64,000 bases of DNA from Beaufortia kweichowensis (Eukaryota > Chordata > Actinopteri > Cypriniformes > Gastromyzontidae): assembly GCA_019155185.1 (NCBI GenBank), contig CM032815.1, positions 13,628,903-13,692,902 of the forward strand, read 5' to 3'. Shown one piece after another: positions 1-11,322 of the stretch. Made by a program: the position numbers and the translations under genes. The notes beneath the pieces are model-generated. The model had not been told where the DNA came from and searched no databases. It saw only the letters and a program-made list of their open reading frames with translations. The first letter of the stretch is position 1. Every line of letters starts with the position of its first letter.

Positions 1-113
1 CTTGAACACAAATCGCACTGCACCTAGAAAGAGTGAAGTGACTTAATTAAATCAACAATCAAATATGTTAAAGATTATCCTGTGAACATAGTGTGAATCT
101 ACATGTTATTTAC

Positions 114-184
114 CATGGTAAAGCTGTCAGAGATATTGTCTGAGTTTGTCTTGTTGCAAGCTGTGCAGATGGAAGAAACATCAC
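114..184 (-). pseudogene. Candidate PHD-finger first exon
   Basis: This is a 71-nt segment between acceptor ttccacaag and donor ACCATG|gtaaat. It reads DVSSICTACNKTNSDNISDS; the CTAC pair would be the first CxxC of a PHD zinc finger. Ginger1-type proteins are known to carry a PHD finger with the Ulp1 domain, which supports the reading, but the rest of the finger lies outside the window. Confidence 0.35.
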
Positions 185-407
185 CTTGTGGAATAAAGAG
201 ATGGGCATTTACCAAAAGTACTTTATCAATATGTTTCACCTTATCATTAAATTGTGTTTCGTTATGGAAGCTTGAAAATAAAGGGTATTAGCAAAGGAGG
301 AGTATATGCTGTTGAAACACAAAAGAACCTCAACAAACCATCATACTAGTTTCCAGCTATGAACTTAAAATGCAAAAGTAAACTCGATTACAAATAAATA
401 AACTTAC

Positions 408-509
408 CACCATATTCAATTACTGTGCATGCTATATATAATCTGGCCCTTTCCACAGCTTTTGTATCTGTGTGGATGTTCAGAGCTCCGCCTGTGCTTA
501 AGTAATCCT
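408..509 (-). pseudogene. Candidate exon after the Ulp1 domain
   Basis: This is a 102-nt open segment between acceptor gtttgcag and donor ATGGTG|gtaagt. It reads DYLSTGGALNIHTDTKAVER and onward. The composition and splice sites look coding. It is probably the C-terminal helical part of the Ulp1-like domain, by position only. Confidence 0.45.
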
Positions 510-631
510 CTGCAAACTAACAAATCAAGTTATATAAAAAAAAACATTATTATACATAACAAACAAAATCTTCACTGAAGATAAATACTTTGTTTCCCTA
601 CTTTTAAAATCAAGACTCCACAGCTGCTCCC

Positions 632-971
632 TGTTACCGTGCAGACGAGGCAGACACGAGAAATTCAGATCAAGTAGTTTACTTAGCTTCTTAGGGTAAT
701 ATCCTCACTTAAGAGGGGAACAGTACAGGCATTACACATCCATGGAACAGGTTCAGAGATACAGACATAAATCACACGGCAGAACAGAACATGGCTAAAT
801 CAACAACAACACCAAACAAAGGAGAACAGAAAACCAACACATTAAACAAAGTCCATAACGATGTGAGGCAGGTGCAGGTGATAACAAGATACTGATAGTG
901 AACAAGTGAGCGGGGTGAAATGAATTGTGGGAAATTGAGTCCAGAGGGAGGTGCTGAGTGAAACCATGACA
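632..971 (-). repeat. Solo LTR with perfect 5-bp TSD
   Basis: Read on the minus strand this 340-bp segment begins TGTCATGG and ends GGTAACA. CTCCC flanks it at 627-631 and 972-976. It is a second solo LTR in the Ginger-like gene and unlike the one at 1821. Confidence 0.85.
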
Positions 972-1285
972 CTCCCGTCTTTCTGCTGCTCATGATGTAA
1001 TCTATGTGTAGACCAGCTTGCATGCATCTCCTTGTGGCATCGCATCTTTAGGAAACTTCTTTAAAAATGAAATAAAACATTAATAAACTTACAAGCATAC
1101 ATCATATTTGGTGAGAACATAGGTAAATTATAATAAACTGCAAGTTTACTGTAGTACTGGTCTATGCCACTCAGTCATGATTAATTTACAACATGACTAA
1201 CAGTTATTTCCTTTTTTATAGGTGCAACAAGCCTCTCTGTATTTCCCAGTAAAACAACCATGAATTTACTTGTGCAAGCACTGAC

Positions 1286-1340
1286 CTCCAGTTCCTATGT
1301 AGCTTCCTTTGTACGTGAATCTTCGTGTGTCCTTAAGGAT
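1286..1340 (-). pseudogene. Candidate small exon of the Ginger-like gene
   Basis: This 55-nt segment has acceptor ttattgcag and donor CTGGAG|gtcagt. It reads ILKDTRRFTYKGSYIGTG without a stop. It is assigned by position and splice sites only. Confidence 0.4.
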
Positions 1341-1533
1341 CTGCAATAATAATCTTTCTTTCTGAAAACGTAATAATCTGAAACAAATATATGCGGAAAA
1401 ACATACATGTAATCATGATATACATATTTAAATAAAACGGCTATAAAAAGTACTGAAATGTAAGTGTAATCTGTATTACAAAGACAAACTGTGAAATTTA
1501 ATCATTGCATGCAGTTTATTATTTAGAATGGGT

Positions 1534-1670
1534 GTCCTGTAGAGTTTGGCTCCAACCCTAATCAAACACTCCTGAACCAGCTAATCAAGCTCTTACTAGG
1601 CAGACTAGAAACTTTGAGGCATGTTGGAGCTAAACTCTGCAGGACATCGGCCCTCCAGGACCGACCCCTG
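1534..1670. repeat. Palindromic MITE (Angel-like)
   Basis: Imperfect inverted ends about 22 bp long (left core AGAGTTTGGCTCCAA, right core TTGGAGCTAAACTCT) enclose a short spacer. This is a common short foldback family in cyprinid DNA. A partial relative lies at about 5990-6045. Confidence 0.55.
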
Positions 1671-1694
1671 ATTTAGAACAAAAAGGGGTCTTAC

Positions 1695-1760
1695 CACAAG
1701 AATCCAATGCACCCCAGTGTTGAATGGACACATCCAGATGTCATCATTTGGGATGGTCAT
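1695..1760 (-). pseudogene. Ulp1-like (C48) peptidase exon with catalytic-His box
   Basis: This is a 66-nt exon between acceptor gtctttag and donor CTTGTG|gtaaga. It reads DDIWMCPFNTGVHWILV. The W-x-P-x-N-x(3)-HW pattern is the catalytic-His box of Ulp1/SENP-type cysteine peptidases. The matching Asp and Q-DC-G exons were not identified in this copy. Confidence 0.65.
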
Positions 1761-1820
1761 CTAAAGACATTTAAAGCACTTTATGTATTTTTCTTATAAA
1801 TGATCAATGGGTCAGCTGAT

Positions 1821-2112
1821 TGTCAGGATCATGGACCTGTTTTGTCCTGTTTTGCCTCTGTTTCTGTTTTCCCATATTTGGTCATGTTCCTGTCCTTGTT
1901 TAGTTTGATTATTATTCTGTCCACCTGTGTTTCCTAATTAACCCTTGTATTTTAGTTCCTGTCTGTGCGTTTTCCCCCTGTCGGGTCTACTTGTTGTCTA
2001 TGTGTGTTTGCTCAAGCTCCCTATTGTGGATTATTCCCTGTGTTTCTTCATTAAAGACTGTGAATGCTACTTTGTGTCTTGATCATTCTTCTCACAGCAG
2101 CGTAGTGTGACA
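1821..2112 (+). repeat. Solo LTR with perfect 5-bp TSD
   Basis: This 292-bp segment begins TGTCAGGATCATGG, ends GTGTGACA, and is flanked on both sides by CTGAT (1816-1820 and 2113-2117). An ATTAAAG polyadenylation-type signal near its 3' end fits an LTR. It lies in an intron of the Ginger-like gene. Confidence 0.85.
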
Positions 2113-2503
2113 CTGATACATTTTCCACTTTATGTATTTTGGTTATAAATGAGCAATGGGTCAGCTGAAACATTTTGTATTCACTCAATGTATGGATTTA
2201 TCACCTTTCGCACAACTCCAAATCGACTTCCAAACAGTGCAGTAGATACCACAGAAGACAGAAGAAATACTTTGGCCTATATAAAATATACACACATCTT
2301 TACATCAAAATCACTAAATAAATATTTCCCAAACAATATATCGCAGAAATGAAGTATTATAGCACATTTGTTCTAACAATTACCTTTGTTTTCTTTTTGA
2401 GTATGTGTAGGTAACTATCGATTACCTGTTTGAGAAAGCAGATACAATTTGTCACAATTTCAAAACATTATGTGCAAAGCAATCTTTGTTCCTAACTTCC
2501 TAC

Positions 2504-2619
2504 CTTATCTGATAGCCAGTTACTCTCTTTGCAAAGTTTTTCAAGGAAGAGTTGTACAATTTGCATGGGCCCACCACAGCTTCAACTCTATCAACAACAG
2601 CCTTGTCCGACCAGATCTG
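2504..2619 (-). pseudogene. Exon of the Ginger-like gene, unassigned domain
   Basis: This is a 116-nt open segment between acceptor cagttcag and donor ATAAG|gtagga, reading QIWSDKAVVDRVEAVVGPCK and onward. It has clean splice sites and lies in line between the integrase and Ulp1 exons. The domain is not recognised. Confidence 0.5.
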
Positions 2620-2702
2620 CTGAACTGATGAAAATAAAAGCATATCTAAAACCTTCACATAAATAAACTCATAATATGAACAGTTCTTCCATATCTTTTT
2701 AG

Positions 2703-3168
2703 CAGGGCAGGAAGAATAGGTTCCCATGCACCCGCTTGGCAGTTTTTTTAACCAGTTTTTTTTTGTCCCAAGGGGTTTGTTTGGCAGCAAAACGGAAACA
2801 AAAAAGCAAGAGTTATAAAGTTATGAGCCGAAAAATGATGTAATTGCCTGTTTTTAACAATAAAGAATGATTGTATCATGTCATTGACCTTTCTATTTGA
2901 TTCCTGGTGTCAGAATTATATGAACAAGTGGTTCATTTGTCTTTATATTGTACTGTGTTGTATGGTTCAGGAGTTATACAAATCTGTGTTTTCACCACTC
3001 TCGATGACATAATTTCAAGATGGCTGTCAAACGAACCCCTTGGGATGTTAGTTGACCTCGGCAACATCAAAAATTCTTAACTAGACACCATTAGGGTTCC
3101 AAAAAAAACAGGTTCCAAAAAGACTGCAAGCTGGGTGCATGGGAACCTATTCTTGCTGCCCTACTATT
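2703..3168. repeat. Small element with about 50-bp inverted ends
   Basis: The sequence at 2703-2762 (core GAATAGGTTCCCATGCACCC) recurs in inverted orientation at about 3100-3168 with several mismatches. The interior is AT-rich with no coding signal. It is probably a MITE. The TSD is unclear. Confidence 0.45.
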
Positions 3169-3640
3169 TGACTTCCTTGTACTATACATCTTTACAATAC
3201 CTCTCTCCTCAGGGTTCTTAGCTATAGCTTCACTGTTTCTTGTTTTATGTTGTTCTTCTTTTCCTCTCCCTTTTTTCCCATCAGACAGAATGATGTTCTT
3301 GTTTTCATGTTTTTCCTTTCCTGCTTTCTGATTTGTTGTTGTCTTTTCTTTCCTCTCTCTCCCTGTCTGAGGTAACCTTTCTTCTTTCTTCAAACCTTGA
3401 CATCCCTGCAATTCAAACTTCTCTTCCAGTCTCACCTGTTCAACTTCTAACTTGACAACATGTTCTTTCAATGGTTTGTGACTGTTCTCTTTCTAATTTG
3501 CTGAACTTCTCTTCCAGTCTTCCCTGATTAACAGACAACTGGCCAGTCACTGACTGCTGCTGTTCTTCTGCTTCTCCGCTTTTTCTGTCCTTCCTTGTAA
3601 CGGCTTTAAATGGTTTATGTTGTAATGTGGTTTTGAGAAT
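3091..3640 (-). pseudogene. Charged coiled-coil-like coding remnant
   Basis: Minus-strand translation gives Lys/Glu-rich, heptad-like sequence in two overlapping frames (QLSVNQGRLEEKFSKLEREQ, then KEHVVKLEVEQVRLEEKFEL), implying one indel. It lies between the integrase C-terminal exon and the Ulp1-type exons, so it may be a linker exon of the same gene. No family is recognised. Its lower end runs into a terminal inverted repeat near 3100-3165. Confidence 0.4.
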
Positions 3641-3673
3641 GTGTCCTTCCTGTTTTTAGTACAACTGCCTTAC

Positions 3674-3933
3674 CTGTGACATTGCGCCCAGAAAAGTCCG
3701 GGTTGGAGCCTACCCCCCCTCGGCCCTTTTTTTGGCAGATTGAACAAGACCTTGTCACCAACATTGAAGGTGATGTTCTTGTATTTTTTTTGTATGCGTT
3801 TTAAATAGGCCTCCTGTTGCTTTGTCTGGGATTTCACTACATTTTCACTTGCCTTTTCTTTCACAAGTTCTGTTTGTTCTGCTCTTGTTTCAACCAACTC
3901 TTCATATGTGTGGGGGGGAACAATTTGTGAAAG
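3674..3933 (-). pseudogene. Integrase C-terminal exon with frameshift
   Basis: The exon begins LSQIVPPHTYEELVETRAEQ and contains ITFNVGDKVLFNLPKKGPRG, a chromatin/nucleic-acid-binding C-terminal segment of GIN-type integrases. Near the end an extra C in a CCC run puts the expected PDFSG motif in the next frame, so the exon is shifted just before its donor CACAG|gtaagg. Confidence 0.7.
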
Positions 3934-4318
3934 CTAAAAGGTAGAAGGATTTTCATGTTAGTCCACTCAACACTGTAAATTGTTTTTAAAATGTTTACAT
4001 AGGGTTTCTGGTTGCTATTTACATATTATACTCTTGCATTACCAATACAAAGGCAATGAGTAATGCATTTCTATTTATATTCCAAAGAGCTCTGTTATTA
4101 TCCCTCTTGTGGAAAATGAATATGGAACGGTTCAGCAACAAGAACGTCCAGTGTGATGGTGTAAAAGTGCTCATTGAATTTTAATATTACCACTTATGTG
4201 TGTGCCATAGGTTTTGTGTAGGATAATTAAGAAAGTATGGAGAAAAGTTACATGAAAGGAGGCAATGCTTCCATCGTGTTATGATTAGCCTAAACCACAT
4301 AAACAAATTGATATAAAA

Positions 4319-4613
4319 CAGTGGTTCTCAAACTAGGGGGGCCCCACAATGGATTCATGGGGGCCATGTTTTTGTGGCATTTTATGAAATATAGAAATTT
4401 AGCATAAGTTTTGTGCAATAACACATCCGAAAAATTAGGCCACCAAAAGAACTGGTGTTTCAGCATTGTATAATTGAATATGTTTTTAGTTTAATTAAAA
4501 TTGTAAGATTGTATGTTTACGATTCTAAGTCTTTATTTTGGGTAAGGATGGTGGGCACAAGGGGTGCACCCACATAAGGGGGGCCTTACAACATAAGGGT
4601 TTGAGAACCACTG
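4319..4613. repeat. hAT-type MITE
   Basis: Perfect 15-bp inverted ends CAGTGGTTCTCAAAC enclose about 265 bp without a gene. The flanking 8-mers ATATAAAA and GTCTAAAA agree at 6 of 8 positions, as for an aged hAT TSD. Confidence 0.75.
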
Positions 4614-4711
4614 GTCTAAAAGAATCAAGCTGATGTAAATGCATAGACTAATTTAAAAAGTAAGAACAGTATTAGCCTAAATGGTCAAGCTAAAGACAAA
4701 AATAACACTTG

Positions 4712-4860
4712 CCGGTACTTCTGATGGAAATCTTGCTTCTCTTCCATACATCAAGAAGAAGGGACTGTATTTAGTAGTTGTTTGGATTTCTGAACGCAAC
4801 GAAAACAAAACTGCATCAAGAAAAACATCCCGATGTTCGTTGACCAGTTTTCTGAGGGCC
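4712..4860 (-). pseudogene. Integrase exon downstream of the DDE core
   Basis: The exon reads RALRKLVNEHRDVFLDAVLF, then QTTTKYSPFFLMYGREARFP, the conserved stretch after the DDE core in gypsy- and Ginger-type integrases. The acceptor is attttag. Reading-frame continuity with the next exon is kept only if the donor is CCG|GCAAGT, a GC-AG intron. A GT donor lies three bases further but would shift the phase. Confidence 0.75.
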
Positions 4861-5129
4861 CTAAAATGGATTGTAAAAAAAAATCACTAATTGTATAACA
4901 CATGACATAAGCTTTTAAAATATTTAAACACTATGGGGCGGTTTTGCAGAAAGGGTTGTGATTAGGTCAGGAATAGGCCATTGTTAAATAATTAAATTCA
5001 AGTAGTTTTTTACAAACATGTCTTACAAAAACAATGGGTCTCCTTCACTAAGCGTGGAATGTGCATATGAATGAGTTTTTACAAAAAAATCTTTGAATTG
5101 GCTCTCTATCATTTCTCCTCTCCACCTGT

Positions 5130-5340
5130 AGCTGGTGTGTGGTGAGCGCATCTGGTGTCATTGTACTGTGGCTGCCATCGCATCATCCAAGTGGATGCTG
5201 CACACTGGTGGTGTATGAGGAGAGATCCCATTCGAGGGGTGATTGTAAAGCAATTTGGGTGTACAGCAATACACAATGAAAGCGCTTATATAAATGCCCC
5301 CATTCATTCATTCATTCATTCATTCAAATCTTGATTCAAC
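5130..5340 (+). repeat. SINE/LINE-type 3' tail with (ATTC)n
   Basis: The stretch ends in AAAGCGCTTATATAAATG followed by a CATTC microsatellite. This is the 3' tail common to many fish L2-mobilised SINEs and LINE ends. No internal gene is seen. Positions 3934-4318 and 4861-5130 hold nothing recognisable beyond intron-like AT-rich DNA. Confidence 0.5.
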
Positions 5341-5664
5341 AAACATTTTGTACTAAAATTTATTCTAAATGTACGAAAAATAGAAGAACTGTAACATGGG
5401 AGTCATGCAAGAATGAGTTTAAGATCAAATTGACGATATGCATAATAACGCTTTGTGAATTCGTGTAACGCTTTCATAAAACCTTCTCCTGTTCATACAC
5501 GTATGAAATAATCCACGCATAATTATAAGTGAATGGGACCCATTACTTTGTGTAAGTCTGATGTACTTAAAGTAACTTACAAGTAACTTACTTCAGACTT
5601 ACAAGATGTCAGTGCAAGTTCTTTTTAGTTAAGACAGGTCAAACTTGCATATTAGTATGGGTCT

Positions 5665-5912
5665 ACATTTAAGCCTTAAGTTAATTTTTTATGTTGCCTT
5701 GACAAAGCATTGCCTGAACTTAAAGTCACAATATGAAAGTTTTTGCCGCTAGAGGTTGCTGAAAGCCGTGGAAGTGAAACGAGGCTGCTGGAGTGATTGC
5801 TAATGAAGGACGTGCGTGATACACAACATGTAACGGCAAGGCTTTAATACTTCTTTAAAGTTAAGGCAAGGCTTTGTCAAGGCAACATCAATATTAACTT
5901 AAGGCTTAAATG
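5665..5912. repeat. MITE with about 55-bp inverted ends
   Basis: The left end ACATTTAAGCCTTAAGTTAA is repeated inverted at the right end over about 55 bp with few mismatches. TCT flanks both sides as a possible 3-bp TSD. There is no coding capacity. Confidence 0.75.
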
Positions 5913-6080
5913 TTCTACAGCTAATTTTTAACAGTGTAGGCCATGATATAAATTAGACTATGAATAAACAACTCTGCTCATAGTAAGTGTTTAGCTCCAC
6001 ATCCAATCAAACATACCTGATCCAGCTCATCAATTTCCTTTCTCTACTACAGAGTTGCATGCAATCCACCAATACCTTAC

Positions 6081-6187
6081 CTTTTTATGTTGTCATTTGT
6101 TTTTTCATCTAACCCATTCGTTTGGGGATGGTAGGCAGCCGTCACGCTCCTTTTTATGCATAGCAGAACAAAAAGGCAGCTGTTTAT
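6081..6187 (-). pseudogene. Integrase core exon with catalytic Glu
   Basis: This is a 107-nt exon with acceptor cttctcag and donor AAAAG|gtaagg. It reads VTAAYHPQTNGLDEKTND, the HPQxNG box with the catalytic Glu of the DDE triad. It joins in phase to the core exon at 13057-13290, although 6.9 kb of nested transposons now separate them. Confidence 0.8.
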
Positions 6188-6549
6188 CTGAGAAGAAAGA
6201 ATATAAGAATTTTGCATTTAATCATGTGGGTAGGTCACTTATATGCAAATAGAATTAGGCATTATAATAGTTGTTCAGGGTTCGACATTAACGCTTGTCC
6301 GGGACAAGTGGATTTTGTGAAGAGACAAGTGAAAGAAAATGTTACTTGCCTGACCAGACAAGTAACCTGATTAAAACATCAATAACAAACAATAACTAGC
6401 AGCACCGAAATTTTGGTAAGAATGATTCTAATTTTATTACTTTCAGTGTAAACGGTCATTCATTCATTCATTCATTCATTCATTCATTCATATCTGACTC
6501 ACGGAAAATCAAAACTAACATGCGCAACAGCACACACAAAGAAACAAAC

Positions 6550-6918
6550 TGTCACGGAGCCAATGCCTGCAGCATCGGATTTCCCCCCGCACGTCACACG
6601 ATCCCTGTCACCCGAATACTAAAAGGACTTCATTTCCCATGTCACCTTGCACCTCCGCACACCTGTTTACTATCATCATCATCATCATCACCGGCACCTG
6701 TTTGCAATATTCTGGACTCTTTATATACCCTGTTGTTGTTCTGTTCCTTGTCCGGTATTGTTGTTGCTGTGTTTTGCTTTGACTGTGTGGTGTATTCGTC
6801 GGTTACCTGTTATCTGCTTGATGTCATCTGGATATCCTTGTACCTGAAAGTTCTCTAGTAAAAGTCTAGTTGGAAATTATCTCTGGCGTTCTGGTCTTCC
6901 TACCCAGCAGTCGTAACA
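6550..6918 (+). repeat. 5' LTR of the gypsy element
   Basis: It starts TGTCACGGAGCC and ends GTCGTAACA. A (TCA)n tract is longer than in the 3' copy. Confidence 0.9.
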
Positions 6919-7025
6919 GTATACCGGACCGACAAGAAGTTCTGATAGGATTTCAACGAGTCGTGAAGACGAGTGGATGTACTATCAATTTTTGTCTTTT
7001 GATTTTTTTGGATTTCGTCAGTATC

Positions 7026-8070
7026 ATGGAAACCACTACACCCAGCACTGTGGATGCCGCCACGGATCTCCTCCACGCTCTCTCACGGCATTTAAATGCT
7101 TTGCCTGTTTGTTCTCCCCAGCCGGTAAGTCCTGCCGTCCCTAGCAGTCCCATGGCCATGCCTAATCGGTTCTCTGGAGTAGCGGAGGAGTGTGGTGGAT
7201 TTTTGTTGCAATGCAACTTGTACTTCAGTCGGCAGCCCCAAGCGCATCCCACTGAAGCGGATAAAGTTGACTTTGCGATCAGCCTCATGACAGGGGCTGC
7301 GTTGCGCTGGGCACAAGGCTACTGGGAGTCAGGAACTCGCGAGTCTCGTACCTGGGAGGAATTCTCGACACGGGTAAAGAATGTGTTTGATCACTCTGCT
7401 TCTTCTCTCTCTGTTGCAGACCAACTATGTAGAATCCGACAATGGCGATCATCAGTGGCAGAATATGCTCTTCAATTCCGTACTCTCGCCGCAGTCAGCG
7501 GTTGGAATCAGGCCGCGCTGCTCGCAGGGTATCGTCAAGGTTTGTCTCCTGAGGTAAAGATGCACATGGTGATTTATGACGATTCCATTGAGTTGGAAAA
7601 CTTCATTCAAAAGTCTATCCGAATAGCCCAACGTCTGTCTGCCTGTCAAAGTGGAACCCCGTCAGCCCGTACCGCTCCTCCGCTACATTCTCTGTCTGCT
7701 CCATGGGCGCATCAGCCAGCCCATGTTCGCAACTCCCCGAAGTTCGTTGTCTGCTCCACCGAGCCCTCCAGCACCAGAGCCCATGCAAGTGGATAACTTT
7801 CATCTAACCAAAGAGGAGCGAAAACGCCGCATCTCTAGCCAGCTCTGCATATATTGTGGGGAATCCGGGTATTTCCTCGCTACCTGCCCAGTGCGTCCAC
7901 CTCATGCCCGGGTGAGTGCGGTTCAGCCGCCGCGAGCAGGTGTTAAACTTCCGCTTAACGCCTCTAATCATTGCCTCTTCCACTGTTTCTGTTCCAGTGA
8001 AAGCATTAATAGATTCCGGTGCAGCTGGAAATTTCATCTCTCCGGATCTGCTGCGGCGACTCCGGCTACC
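7026..8070 (+). pseudogene. gypsy gag with altered zinc knuckle
   Basis: The Met at 7026 opens METTTPSTVDAATDLLHALS. A retrotransposon gag capsid domain follows (ALRWAQGYWESG, YALQFRTLAAVSGWN). Between about 7650 and 7790 the frame changes, and the zinc knuckle is read in the second frame as CIYCGESGYFLATC, about 7846-7890. Family knockles are CX2CX4HX4C, so the His is replaced by Tyr. Gag packages the RNA into cytoplasmic particles; this copy would not yield a full protein. Confidence 0.85.
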
Positions 8071-11000
8071 TAGGCACCGAGTAGAGCAGCCAATCCCTGT
8101 GCAAGACATTTTAGGAAAGCCCTTAGGGCAAGGACTAATCAGATTTTTCTCTCCGCAAATCCGGCTCGAATGGAATTGAATTCTGGGTGCTTGAGGGGAG
8201 CTCGGTGGAGTTCGTGCTGGGACGGCCCTGGCTTCAACAGCACCGTCCGGAAGTGAACTGGACAACGGGAGATATACTCAGTTGGCCGCAGGAGAAAATC
8301 ACTAAGCCGGTAAAGTCTGCCTCACTTGTAATGTCTCCTATTGCTGTTCCTCTTTCTTCAGAATCCTCAAAAGTCTCCGAAGCAGACAATAATGTCAATC
8401 CCTGGATAGGGGCGATTCCGCCAGAGTATGAAGCATTCCGGGATGTGTTCAGCAAAGAGAGAGCCGCTCAACTTCCCCCGCATAGGCCATGGGACTGCGC
8501 TATAGAGCTGCTGCCTGGGGCCCCTCTCCCTAAGGGGCGTATCTACTCTCTGTCCCTCCCGGAACAGAAAGCCATGGGTGACTACATTCAGGAGGCACTT
8601 CACCAAGGATTCATACGCCCCTCTTCTTCCCCTGCAGCATCTAGTTTCTTCTTCGTAGGGAAGAAAGATGGGGGTCTCCGGCCATGTATTGATTATCGTG
8701 TTCTTAACCAAGCTACTGTTAAATTCTCTTACCCTTTGCCTCTTATTTCCAAGTCCATAGAGCATCTCCGTGGAGCCTCGGTATTCACGAAGCTGGACCT
8801 CAGAAGCGCCTACAACCTAATTCGCATCCGGAAGGGAGACGAGTGGAAAACGGCCTTCATAACGCCCGCGGGACACTTTTCGAGTACCGTGTTATGCCCT
8901 TCGGGTTGGTAAATGCTCCGGATGTGTTTCAGAGTTTTATGAATGAAATATTTCGAGATGTGTTGGGTCTGTTTGTCATTGTGTATATAGATGATATCCT
9001 GGTGTACTCGAAGTCTCTCGCGGAGCACAGAGGCCATGTTCAGCTCGTTCTTCAGCGTCTCCGAGATCACAACCTTTATCTCAAGCTTGAGAAATGTGCG
9101 TTCCATCTTTCTGAGGTTCAGTTCCTAGGGTACGTGATCAGTTCCACGGGGGTGCTCATGGAGAAAGATAAAGTCGAAGCAGTTCAGTCCTGGCCCCAGC
9201 CATCCTCAGTTCGAAGTCTGCAACGGTTCCTGGGGTTTGCCAATTTTTATCGACGGTTCATCCGTGACTTCAGTATAATCTGCTCGCCACTCACGTCAAT
9301 GCTCAAAGGGAAGCCCAAAGTGTTAGTCTGGTCTCAAGAGGCTAAGGAGGCCTTCCAACAGTTAAAAGAAGCCTTCTGCAGTGCACCTATTCTTCGACAC
9401 CCCTCGCCTGAACTCCCGTTTGTGGTTGAGGTTGACGCCTCCACTACCGGCGTAGGGGCGGTGCTATCACAGCTGCAGGGGAATCCAGCACGCCTTCACC
9501 CATGCGCTTTCTTCTCCAAGAAGATGTCCCCCGGGAGCAAAATTACGATATCGGCAATCGAGAACTGCTGGCGATCAAACTGGCTCTGGAGGAATGGAGG
9601 CATTGGTTAGAAGGAGCTAAGTTCCCTTTTATCGTGTATACAGATCATAAGAACTTGTTGTGTCTTCGTGAAGCTAAAAGACTTAATTCCCGTCAAGCCC
9701 GGTGGGCATTGTTTTTCTCTCGTTTTAATTTCACAGTTACCTATCGTCCTGGAAGCAAGAACGGAAAGGCGGATGCGCTCTCCCGAATCCACGCCCCGGA
9801 TGTTAGCTCAGAGCCTCCAGAGCCCGTTCTCCCTCCAGCCATGGTGATCTCTCCCATTGAATGGGAGTTGGATAAGCAGATTGAAGCCAGTCTTCGTGGT
9901 CAGCCTGCTCCGCCGGGAGGTCCCGAGGGGAAACTGTTTGTGCCAGAGGATTTGCGCGTTCCCCTCATGGACTCCGTCCATTGTGTTCCGGGATCAGGAC
10001 ACCCAGGTCAGCAGCACCCTCTCACTGATCTCCCCGGTACTGGTGGCCCGGTATGTCCGGAGATGTTACCCGTTTCGTGAAAGGATGCTCAGTCTGTGCC
10101 ATCGCCAAAGTTCCTCGTCGGCTGCCCCAGGGTAAGCTTCTTCCTTTACCGGTTCCTCAGCGGCCATAGACTCACATTGCTGTAGACTTTATCTCTGATT
10201 TGCTTCTGTCCAGGGGATATACTTGTGTTTTTGTAGTCGCTGATCGCTTTAGTAAAAGCTGTAAACTAATTCCGCTTGTCTAGTCTGCCCACAGCAATGC
10301 AAGCAGCAGAAGCGCTTGTTTCAAAATGTGTTCCGGCATTTCGGTCTACCGGAGGACATTGTGTCGGACCGAGGACCGCAATTTATTTCCCACGTCTGGA
10401 AGGCGTTTTTATCTCTCTTAGGAATTTCTGTTAGCCTAACCTCTGGTTACCATCCGCAGGCGAATGGCCAGACTGAGCGGAAGATCCAGGAGGTCGGAAG
10501 ATACCTCCGGACTTACTGCCACCGTCATCACCACAGCTGGCATCGCTTCCTCCGTAATGAAAGTAACGACAGAACTTCGCTACGTCAAGATACCACTCAA
10601 CTGACTCCGTTCCAGTGCGTGCTCGGCTATCAGCCACCCCTCTTCCCCTGGACCCAAGAACCCTCCACGGTGCCAGCTGTGGACCACTGGTTCCGGGCCA
10701 GTGAGAGGGTTTTGAACTCCGCCCATGTCCACCTACAGGCTGCAGTCCGTAGGCAGAAACAACAAGCCGACCAGCTGCGCTCACCGACTCCGGTCTACCA
10801 GCCCGGGCAGCTGGTCTGGCTCTCCACCCGTGACATTCGCCTACGGCTGCCCTGTAGGAAACTCTCCCCAAAATTCATCGGTCCCTTTCCCATCATCAAA
10901 CAAATCAATGCAGTGACTTACCGGCTGCAACTTCCCCGGTCCTACCGTCTGGCCCCATCCTTTCATGTTTCACTCCTCAAACCTTATGTTGACCCTGTCT

Positions 11001-11245
11001 CTGTTTCCTCCCCAGAATCCGATGCTGAGGGACCTCCACCAGTGGCTCCGGAACCTCCTCCGCCCCTAGACGATCAGGACCGCATCTACCGGGTCGATAC
11101 CATTCTGAGGGCTCGTCGACGGGCCGGCAAGTTGGAGTACCTCGTGTCCTGGGAGGGATAATGGTCCTGAGGAGTTGCTGTTGGGTTCCCTGCCGGGATA
11201 TCCTGGATCCGACTTTACTCACCGGAATTTCATGATACTCACCCT
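7916..11245 (+). pseudogene. gypsy pol: protease, RT, RNase H, integrase, chromodomain (broken)
   Basis: The protease active site ALIDSGAAGNFI lies near 8000-8040. RT motifs follow: KLDLRSAYNLIRI near 8795, then the catalytic YIDDILVYS near 8985 in another frame. The RNase H core DASTTGVGAVLSQ is near 9435 and VYTDHKNL near 9635. The integrase first part (9950-10310) is scrambled by indels; the second Asp (SDRGPQF) is near 10365 and HPQANGQTERK near 10450. A chromodomain (YRVDTILRARRRAG, LEYLVSWEG) ends at an in-frame stop at 11160. Frame changes near 8170, 8880, 9535 and 10080, plus that stop, make it inactive. Confidence 0.9.
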
Positions 11246-11322
11246 TCTGAACCTGGTCCCAGGCCACGAGGGCTGCCCCGGCCGGCTGCTCTGCCCTCGC
11301 AGGGAGCGGTCCGTGGGGGTAC

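Noticed and set aside
10431..10871. Minus-strand 146-codon open frame in gypsy pol
   Set aside because: It is antisense to integrase, with no recognisable domain and biased composition.
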